From Tritrichomonas musculus (taxonomy: Eukaryota > Parabasalia > Tritrichomonadida > Tritrichomonadidae): a stretch of 64,000 nucleotides of DNA. The translations under genes were made by a program, and so were the position numbers. Shown here in pieces: positions 56,806 through 64,000 of this stretch (position 1 is the stretch's first letter; every line of letters starts with the position of its first letter). A model generated the notes under the pieces. It saw nothing but the letters and a program-made list of their open reading frames with translations, did no database searches and was not told the origin of the DNA. The stretch covers positions 4,774,001-4,838,000 of the forward strand of contig JAPFFF010000009.1 of NCBI GenBank assembly GCA_039105265.1, given 5' to 3'.

Positions 56806-59800
56806 TTATAACTTTGGCATTATTTTTCCTACGAACAAGAATGGAACACGAACATCATGTTCAGGTATTTGGAATTCCCACAATGACTCAATGGTTTTAA
56901 CAGATTTTGGAACAAATTCAAATACTGTTGATTGTTTCTTTCCACTTGAAACGAGGAAGCTTGGAGTATCACAAGAAATTGGGGTTGGTCCTTCTCCGAT
57001 ATACTGCCAATTAACTTCGTAAGGTGATGAAGTTGGATTAATCATCTCCAATCTTTTATTCAATTTCTCGCCAACACCTTTTGCAAACAATTCAATAACT
57101 TTAACATCATCTGGTAATGGATCAGTATAATCGGGATTTCTTCTTCCTGAAGTCAAGTAGTCAGATAATTCTGTAATGAAATGGCAAAGTGGTCTTCTCG
57201 AGAATCCAGACACGTGAATGATTGGTGGATCTGATTGTGACAAGAATGGAATATCGCATCTAATATCGGCTGTAAAATCGTCAACTTCTTCAGGTTCAAA
57301 AACAACTTTGAAAGTTTTTGTTTGGCCAGGTTCAATATAACCGGTAACGGGCTCAACAGAAAAAGGTGGTCCTCGATTCAGGGCATAATTGGTCCTCAAA
57401 CAAACCAAATTTATAATTCTCCAAGAATAATCAAATCTGATCAAACAAGTATTAGTCAGCTTGATCTCGCTGATTCTTCTTTCGTACATCATTGTTGGCA
57501 AGAAAGTAATATCTGACGTATCAATTTGATACTTGATCATATCGGCCACAATATTCGCCTTCAATGACATTTCCTTGGGCTTCGAACCGGTAACAACAGA
57601 ATAGGCAGGCTCTTCTTTAACTTCAATGACACGGACAAGCTCTTCTTCTTGGCTTGATTCTTGATCAGCTTCAGAAGCAGCTTTTGATTGTGGCGAAGAT
57701 TGAGCAGATTCTTTTGGACTCAAAAGTTCAGATTCTTTCTTTACATTTTTGATTGAGTTCTTCCGATTTGTCGCCAACTTCTCAGGCGTCGGTGCTGAAA
57801 CTGGCTGGACTTGTTGCTCTGGATTCAACGAACTTTTTGGGACGAATTTGACAACTTTCATTGTGTCGTCCCAGTCAGGAGCATCGGGATCATTCAGCTC
57901 GATGTTTGTCACTTGGCAAGCGACCTTTGCAAGCGAAGGTTTAATCACGTGATCAGTGAAGAAGACAGCCTTGACCTGCTTCGTCTTTCCAACCTTCAAG
58001 TGGCCCGTGTGAGGAATGAAGTTCAGCTCGTTGTGGGGCATCCAGAGGAATCTTATGTCTGAGTTCCCGACATTTCGCATTGAGAAGACGGTTGTTTGCT
58101 GCCTTCCAACGACGCTGTCCTTGAAGGCCAACGAGTCGTCATTTGTGTTCAAGCCTTCAAATATGATGTCCTCCAATGAGCCTTCTCCAGTGAATGTCAG
58201 CTGTGCCACAACCTTCGGATTATCGAGAACAGACAAGGTCAAATCAAGCTGTGCTTTTCTAGGTTTTTGTGGCTTCAAGATGACCTTTAATGTTTGACTT
58301 TCTCGCGGCTGAAGGACGAATTCTTCGTATTTGTCAAATTCAAAAATTTCAAAGTCAGGATTCGGTTTCTCTGAAATTTTTATCGTTGACGGCAAGAAGC
58401 CATTGTTCGTGATAACAAACGACTTCTCTTTCGTAAAGCCAACAAGAGCTGATCCGAGATTTGACACGTAGTTTGTCCCTTTGGACTTGTCCATTCCGCC
58501 CGCAATGATGAACTGAGGAAGAGAACCGACACCTTCAACAGTGAACTTGAAAAGTTTCGATTCATTGGGACTGCCACGAACGACTCCTTCGAAGAAACCG
58601 ATGAAGTTGTCACATGAATTCGGATTGAAGCCGATTTGGACGGTTTTTGAAGTGTTCGGTTCAAGAGTGACGGTTTTCTCTGAAATGTCAAAAGGGAAGG
58701 ATGAAGTCACCCTCCCTTTCGGCTTGATACTGAGATCTATCGTTGCTGCAACTGGCTGGACGTTTATGAGAGTCATGTCAACCGTCGAATGCTGTGAAAC
58801 TAAAAGTGGCTGGAAATGAAGAACTTGCTCGTCTTCGAGAAAGGCGGTTCTATTGTTCTTTTCAATGTCATATCGGATACTCATATCTATGCCTGGAAAG
58901 ATCTTGTCCATGCTCTTGGTGTCGATTTCAGGAACAATATTTTTGGCCATCAATTTGACCTGTAGCTGATCGTCTTTGATTTTGGGATTGATATCGGTGA
59001 TTTTAAAGGAAATGATGGCGTTGTTGTCACCTGATGTGGATGATTGGAAATCAATGTCAATGGTGCTGCTTTGCCCTGGCTGTAAAACTGCTGATGAAGG
59101 TGAAATGACGAAATTGCCGATCACGATATGATTAACATTTTTCTTGGCTTTTGGTTTGGGTGGTGGTGCGGCTTTCTTTCCTTTTGAAGCTTTTGAAGTA
59201 GGTGGTGTTGGTGGAAGATCGTCGGATTGTCCGAGGACTTCGAAATCAAATGCGAATCTTCCTTCATTTTTCAGAACAATTTGTTTTGTGGCTGTTGTTG
59301 AGATTGATACTGGTCCGAAATCAATCAATTTAGTTGGCAAAAGCGAAAAAGCAGAGTACATTGTCTCACATGAGAAAGGAATTGGTAAAACCGAAGTTTG
59401 AGTATTTGTTATAGGGTCAGTAATTGCCAAATTGAGACCTTTAGCGTTAATATAACTAACAACCTTAGGCCCCTTAAAAGTAAAGTTGATTTGAGCTGGT
59501 TTATCGCCTACGTTTAAAGTTCCATCGCTTGGCGAAACTTGAAAAATTTTTGAATCAAATAAAAATTTAAAATTGACAGGGAACTTCCCTTTATTTTTTA
59601 ACGTACATGATAACATTTTAGATTGAAGAACTTTTAAGACGCCAAATTGAAGATGGTCCATTTTAGGCGGATATTGAAAATCATACATGACGTCGAATGA
59701 TTCAGCAGAAATGTTAATTGGAATGGAATTGTGAACCTTTGTTTTAGATTTGTCCAAGATTTCGAGATTTATTTGTTTCTTTATAACAATTGGCTTTGCT

Positions 59801-62800
59801 GAAGTAAAAGTAACTTTAACAGTTGCAGAACATCTTGGATTAATTGATCCTTCTTCGATATTGAACTCAACTTGAGGAGATAACGATTTGGCATTCTTTA
59901 ATTTCCAAAAAGTTGCCAATTTCGACGTGTTTTTCAACTCCAAATTCAAACTTCTTGTTTGTTTCAACAGAAGCTTGTCGAAATCGAGATTTGTCGTGCT
60001 TGGTTCAATTGAAGGAATTGAACTTTCAGCTGAGAAGTTGATAAATAACGGTTCTGGTTGATCTTCGACGGTTACTATCAATGTATTTTTGAATGTATCA
60101 ATGGCCGTTGGATGCACGCCAACTTTAATGTCAACTTTTTGATCAGGTTCTATCGTTACCGATGAAGGATCAGCGACAAAAGTGCAACGGTTACTATTGT
60201 TATTATCATTGAAAGTGAGTGACACTTTTGTATTGAATGGCGAAGTGTTTTTGAGGTGAATTGTTTCATTATATAAAGGAGCTGCATTTTTTGCCAGTTT
60301 TTCTTTTGACATTAAAACGGGACCAAACATGAATTCTTTACAGTCTGTGACATATGACATTGATGTTTTGTTATCGGCATGATTTACACAACGGTTGAAA
60401 ATTGACCTTAAATCACGACATATGTTTGGATTGTCACAAACTCCGAAACAATGAAGTCGCATCATTTCACATTTGCAATTTGAGATGCCAAAAAGGAGGT
60501 CGTTTTTATATGACCCAATAACCGTCGGGTCAAAAATGACAACAATCTTTTGTCTACTGTTTGGTGGAAGTATCCATCGACCTGTAAGTTTCTTAGTATC
60601 AAAGTTAATCCTAAGATTTGAAGTGCCTGAACTTTTCTTCTTTGCGTTTTGTTTACTTGATGATGAAGAAACGGTTTTTGTCGGTTTTTTAGTGGCACTT
60701 TTTGCTTTAGGTTGAAGGTCTTGTTCATCAAAGTTCGGCAGTTCTCTTTCAACGTCATCGACTTCCAAATAAAAGAAAGGCGGACATTCTTCATATTTTG
60801 AAGTTGGAAGCGGGACACTTTTGTTCATTTCCACTTTTTCAGGGGGTATGAATTCAGTAAAGGCTGACTCTTTCAGTTTTTGAATACTTGGAATAAAACG
60901 AACAGGAATCCTTTGCAAATCATTAATTGAACAATCCTCCTTCAAAATGACTGCATTAATTTGTTGAAAAGATTTCAATTCAAAATCATCGTTATTATCA
61001 TCATTATCGACAACTTCAGCTTCTTTTTGTTGTTGTTCATCTTTATTTTTGTCATTAATTTCTTCTTCTTCATTGACGTGAGGAGACTCAATTGTCACTT
61101 TATGAATCAATGTTTTAGGATCAACAACATTGAAATTTTCTGTACTTTCTTTGATTTTGTTACAAATACTACCAACGGTTAAATTGAACAGCATAACTGA
61201 ATATTCATTCGGATCGGTTGGAATTTGTCCTTTTCGTTTCTTTGATTCAGGCTTCGCTGGCGATTGAGTCTCTGAAGGCTGTGATGATGAATTCGAGTCC
61301 TTTTTGGATCCACTTTCATCTTTACTTCGATGATGATGATGTGACTTTCTTCCTGTTGATTTTTCACCATCTTTACTTGGCTCTTTTTCTTTTTTATCTT
61401 TGCTTTTCTTTGAGCTCCTGTGAGAATGTTTACTCTTGTCGTTTGAATTCTCGTCGGTTGACTCATCTTGAGCACTTTTGACGATCTTTTTTCTGAGACT
61501 TTTTCTCTTTTCGTCGACTTCATTTTTTTGTTCTTCAGTAAGAGCAGCGTATTCTTCCTCTGTCATGTTGAACAAGGCTTCTTCTTCTTGCTTTTCAGCT
61601 TCTTTTTGCTTCTTTCTTTCTTCGCTTTTTATTCGTTCAACTCTTTCATCGACGAGTTCAAACGAAGTTCTCAAACCGACAAAGAAAATGTAATGGCCAT
61701 CAAGAGCGGCCAAAATGTAAGACAAAGCATTCTCAACACCTGTGCTTATATTATGAGGAACACCTTGGAATGGATTCTTTAATGCATCATCATAACAATT
61801 CTTAGCTTTCAAAGATTGTGTGATAAATTGGTCGGTTTCATGATTCTCTTGAAAAGCATACAAGGAATCAACAACGAATCCATCTGAACAGTCAGGTTGA
61901 GAAATTCTTGTGAAGAATGCAGCTGTAAAATCAGCAGCAGGAGGAACCGATAAATTAACGGTTTCTTTGCCATCTTTTCTACCTGAATTTGTAGAATTTT
62001 CTTTGTTTTCAATCAAGCTTTTCCAAACGTCTTTTAACGATATGACGGGGACGTTCAAATACTGCGCGATTGACTTGGCAGCAATAGAACAACCTGACAT
62101 GTGTGGCCCGTGAACAATAACACATAGACTGAACTTGTTAACCGCCGAATTCTGTGTAAAAGTGACGTTGTTTGGATCTTCAACAATTTCTTTTTTGGTG
62201 AAGTGTTGGCAAAATAAATCAAAGTCAAAGTGATATGAAAACACTTCAAGTTGGTAATTCGTTGGGTTGATCATTTGCACCTCAATGTTCGACGGCTCGC
62301 TGAATGGAAGAACAGGCGGAACTTTCAAGTTTGGCGGATCAAATTCAATGCGTAATTGGACACCAATTCCACTCATCGTGATGAACCTTGCGCGCGGATT
62401 GTGCTTGACTTCAATTGGTATCTGGAATGCGTACGAAGTCCCGTTGAGAGGGATGAAAGTGAGCTCGATATTCATGAAAGAAGCAGGTGGCAAAATCCCA
62501 TTTGAAGGATTAGTTATAAAAATCTGTGGCACTTTTTCTTCACTTTTTTCTTCCACTTTTTCAGGCTCATTTTTAGATTTTGTCAAATTTGAGGATAACC
62601 GTGAACTGCTCTGAATTGGCTGCGGTTCACCGAAGGTGAATTCACAATTGACCGAATTCATGTTCTGTAATTGAAGTGTCATTGTTTTCAATTGACCAAC
62701 AATCACTTCACCAAAGTCGAAATGATTCTTCGAAAGTCCGAGATTTGGCAAAATTAATTTTGTTCTCAAAAGTATTGAAAAACCGATGTTTTCAGTCAAT

Positions 62801-64000
62801 TGAAAACGAATGTCATATTCAAGATTTCCAATGTTATCTATCGTTCTTTGTGCAGTGTCAAAAATGAGCTTCATTGGAATCTTGGCGCCTGTTGGAATGT
62901 CTTTGGCTGACGATGGATCGACACTGAAACCTGTTCCTTTCAAAACGTTTGTTTTCAATTCGTAAGAAATTGGAAATTGTGTGATTGAAGTGAATTCAAT
63001 GTCAAATGATCTCACTTCACCAATTGTGATCGATCCGATGTCCATCAAATATTGTGAAAGAATAAAACCGTTAAAAACTTCATGTGAAAGACCTCTTCGA
63101 TTCCTTCTTCCAAAATTTGCTGACTTATCATTCAATTTTTCAATTATGATTCTTCTTTCAAACTCCGAAAAATCAACACGTTTTTCTTTGGGCTCAGCTT
63201 CATCTTCCTCTTCTTCGTTATTATGTTCTTCTTCAGCAATAATCAAGCCAGATTTAGTTATCATTATCTGACGTGATGATGAAGACGCTTCTTCAGTTGC
63301 CATTTTGTAAGCCAGATCGGTCTGCATGCGAGGAATTGAAAGCATGAATTGTGAGAAACGTGAAACCACATGAATTGGCACTTTTATCTCCTCAAAATGG
63401 CCAATTTGAACCAGGAAGTTTTCGTTGTATTCAATAGGAAGACCGGAAACAAGACTGATGTTCATTGTAGCAGTTGAGTTTGCATTAACCGTTCCTTCCG
63501 AAGGCGTTACATAAAAGTGGGCAAATTTATTTCCCTTTGGAATTATAATTGTGTAATTAATTGAGACGTCACTCAAATTCGTCAATTGAAATTGATGTGT
63601 CAAGATTGAATCGTACATTCGATAACCGAAATCAATCTTCAATGGATTCAATTTATAGAGAATTGCAGCAGCAGCTCCATTCAATTGAATTACATAGTCA
63701 GGACCTCCAACAATGTGACAAATGGCGGTTGCATTGTATTTCGCTGATTTCCCATTCTCGTTGCCATAAGCGAAGAAGGAAAAATGAACAGAATCAGTCT
63801 GGCCACCTTCTAATTGTCCTCTTGTTGGATAGACGTCAAAAATACGACATAAGTCGCAGTTTTTGTCATCTGTAACAAGTTGCCAATTCCACTCAACTTT
63901 GGCGTCAGAAGAAGACTTGATGATGACTTCTTTTGTTTGTTCAGTGTTGATCATCAAGTTGCCAAAATTCAACGTCGTTGAAGGCGAGAACGATAAGTTC
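56806..64000 (-). CDS. HYDIN-like central-apparatus protein, N-terminus beyond window
   Basis: The frame remains open to the right edge (the residues just upstream, FSPSTTLNFGN, continue a typical HYDIN repeat), so the 5' end lies outside. About 2400 residues are visible. ASH/MSP-type Ig domains repeat throughout, each with a [LF]xFG strand and a Pro-rich turn (LGLSKNHFDFGEVIVGQ, LDFDKLLLKQTRS, TKLIDFGPVSIS). An adenylate-kinase-like insert begins near 612 (CVIVHGPHMSGCS), as in known HYDIN proteins, followed by a long charged linker (about 770-930). HYDIN sits on the C2b projection of the flagellar central pair and is needed for beating. The P-loop Lys is replaced by Cys (628), so the kinase domain is probably inactive. 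Confidence 0.82.
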   Translation of the reverse strand, partial: NLSFSPSTTLNFGNLMINTEQTKEVIIKSSSDAKVEWNWQLVTDDKNCDLCRIFDVYPTRGQLEGGQTDSVHFSFFAYGNENGKSAKYNATAICHIVGGPDYVIQLNGAAAAILYKLNPLKIDFGYRMYDSILTHQFQLTNLSDVSINYTIIIPKGNKFAHFYVTPSEGTVNANSTATMNISLVSGLPIEYNENFLVQIGHFEEIKVPIHVVSRFSQFMLSIPRMQTDLAYKMATEEASSSSRQIMITKSGLIIAEEEHNNEEEEDEAEPKEKRVDFSEFERRIIIEKLNDKSANFGRRNRRGLSHEVFNGFILSQYLMDIGSITIGEVRSFDIEFTSITQFPISYELKTNVLKGTGFSVDPSSAKDIPTGAKIPMKLIFDTAQRTIDNIGNLEYDIRFQLTENIGFSILLRTKLILPNLGLSKNHFDFGEVIVGQLKTMTLQLQNMNSVNCEFTFGEPQPIQSSSRLSSNLTKSKNEPEKVEEKSEEKVPQIFITNPSNGILPPASFMNIELTFIPLNGTSYAFQIPIEVKHNPRARFITMSGIGVQLRIEFDPPNLKVPPVLPFSEPSNIEVQMINPTNYQLEVFSYHFDFDLFCQHFTKKEIVEDPNNVTFTQNSAVNKFSLCVIVHGPHMSGCSIAAKSIAQYLNVPVISLKDVWKSLIENKENSTNSGRKDGKETVNLSVPPAADFTAAFFTRISQPDCSDGFVVDSLYAFQENHETDQFITQSLKAKNCYDDALKNPFQGVPHNISTGVENALSYILAALDGHYIFFVGLRTSFELVDERVERIKSEERKKQKEAEKQEEEALFNMTEEEYAALTEEQKNEVDEKRKSLRKKIVKSAQDESTDENSNDKSKHSHRSSKKSKDKKEKEPSKDGEKSTGRKSHHHHRSKDESGSKKDSNSSSQPSETQSPAKPESKKRKGQIPTDPNEYSVMLFNLTVGSICNKIKESTENFNVVDPKTLIHKVTIESPHVNEEEEINDKNKDEQQQKEAEVVDNDDNNDDFELKSFQQINAVILKEDCSINDLQRIPVRFIPSIQKLKESAFTEFIPPEKVEMNKSVPLPTSKYEECPPFFYLEVDDVERELPNFDEQDLQPKAKSATKKPTKTVSSSSSKQNAKKKSSGTSNLRINFDTKKLTGRWILPPNSRQKIVVIFDPTVIGSYKNDLLFGISNCKCEMMRLHCFGVCDNPNICRDLRSIFNRCVNHADNKTSMSYVTDCKEFMFGPVLMSKEKLAKNAAPLYNETIHLKNTSPFNTKVSLTFNDNNNSNRCTFVADPSSVTIEPDQKVDIKVGVHPTAIDTFKNTLIVTVEDQPEPLFINFSAESSIPSIEPSTTNLDFDKLLLKQTRSLNLELKNTSKLATFWKLKNAKSLSPQVEFNIEEGSINPRCSATVKVTFTSAKPIVIKKQINLEILDKSKTKVHNSIPINISAESFDVMYDFQYPPKMDHLQFGVLKVLQSKMLSCTLKNKGKFPVNFKFLFDSKIFQVSPSDGTLNVGDKPAQINFTFKGPKVVSYINAKGLNLAITDPITNTQTSVLPIPFSCETMYSAFSLLPTKLIDFGPVSISTTATKQIVLKNEGRFAFDFEVLGQSDDLPPTPPTSKASKGKKAAPPPKPKAKKNVNHIVIGNFVISPSSAVLQPGQSSTIDIDFQSSTSGDNNAIISFKITDINPKIKDDQLQVKLMAKNIVPEIDTKSMDKIFPGIDMSIRYDIEKNNRTAFLEDEQVLHFQPLLVSQHSTVDMTLINVQPVAATIDLSIKPKGRVTSSFPFDISEKTVTLEPNTSKTVQIGFNPNSCDNFIGFFEGVVRGSPNESKLFKFTVEGVGSLPQFIIAGGMDKSKGTNYVSNLGSALVGFTKEKSFVITNNGFLPSTIKISEKPNPDFEIFEFDKYEEFVLQPRESQTLKVILKPQKPRKAQLDLTLSVLDNPKVVAQLTFTGEGSLEDIIFEGLNTNDDSLAFKDSVVGRQQTTVFSMRNVGNSDIRFLWMPHNELNFIPHTGHLKVGKTKQVKAVFFTDHVIKPSLAKVACQVTNIELNDPDAPDWDDTMKVVKFVPKSSLNPEQQVQPVSAPTPEKLATNRKNSIKNVKKESELLSPKESAQSSPQSKAASEADQESSQEEELVRVIEVKEEPAYSVVTGSKPKEMSLKANIVADMIKYQIDTSDITFLPTMMYERRISEIKLTNTCLIRFDYSWRIINLVCLRTNYALNRGPPFSVEPVTGYIEPGQTKTFKVVFEPEEVDDFTADIRCDIPFLSQSDPPIIHVSGFSRRPLCHFITELSDYLTSGRRNPDYTDPLPDDVKVIELFAKGVGEKLNKRLEMINPTSSPYEVNWQYIGEGPTPISCDTPSFLVSSGKKQSTVFEFVPKSVKTIESLWEFQIPEHDVRVPFLFVGKIMPKL

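Overview
The window reads as nuclear DNA of an AT-rich flagellated protist. Long intronless host genes sit among transposable elements: a SPAG17/PF6-like and a HYDIN-like central-apparatus protein at the two ends, an Sfi1-like protein, a Tup1-like repressor, a Cdc20/Cdh1 APC activator and a giant coiled-coil protein. A 19.5-kb Maverick/Polinton with a protein-primed polymerase fits a parabasalid (trichomonad). The strong A+T bias and Asn/Asp runs make Tritrichomonas my best guess; the genus is inferred, not shown.

Layout. 1-2499: 3' part of a SPAG17-like gene. 2980-5559: Sfi1-like gene, convergent with it. 5977-11446: relic of an older polymerase-bearing element: a PolB pseudogene with in-frame stops and a deletion, flanked by two pieces of a P-loop/DEAH helicase in opposite orientations. 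11599-13147: pogo-like transposase pseudogene. 13373-14198: TA-flanked inverted-repeat element. 14234-14778: nested palindromic repeat. 14890-17265: divergent caspase-fold (C13/legumain-like) protein. 17317-17683: TTAA-flanked short inverted-repeat element. 18535-18735: GC-rich island of unknown nature.

18870-42291 looks like one nested composite. A 16-bp inverted terminal repeat with an 8-bp flanking duplication (ATATAGAC) brackets two further insertions: the Maverick (19067-38574; TIRs of 1116 and 1140 bp; target duplication AAGTT) and a 2.8-kb TA-flanked element (38997-41822) carrying a 1.4-kb minisatellite.

The Maverick carries, left to right, a TIR gene, PolB, integrase, several small proteins, a 1251-aa fibre-like protein, a candidate major capsid protein, a packaging ATPase, a 489-aa protein with a DxDxDG loop, a 96-aa protein, and the second copy of the TIR gene. 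All frames are open and the TIRs are nearly identical, so it looks recently inserted and potentially intact. I could not find the adenain-like protease usual in Polintons. PolB and integrase would copy and insert the element; capsid candidate, ATPase and fibre-like protein would form virus-like particles. Tiny GC-rich hairpins (5-7 bp stems, usually 3-nt loops) are scattered through this element, inside genes and between convergent genes, and are its most unusual feature.

42292-44876: AT-rich spacer with three 60-bp GC-rich hairpin repeats. 44877-46673: Tup1-like. 47540-53623: coiled-coil protein. 53769-55751: Cdc20/Cdh1. 56806-64000: HYDIN-like gene running off the right edge.
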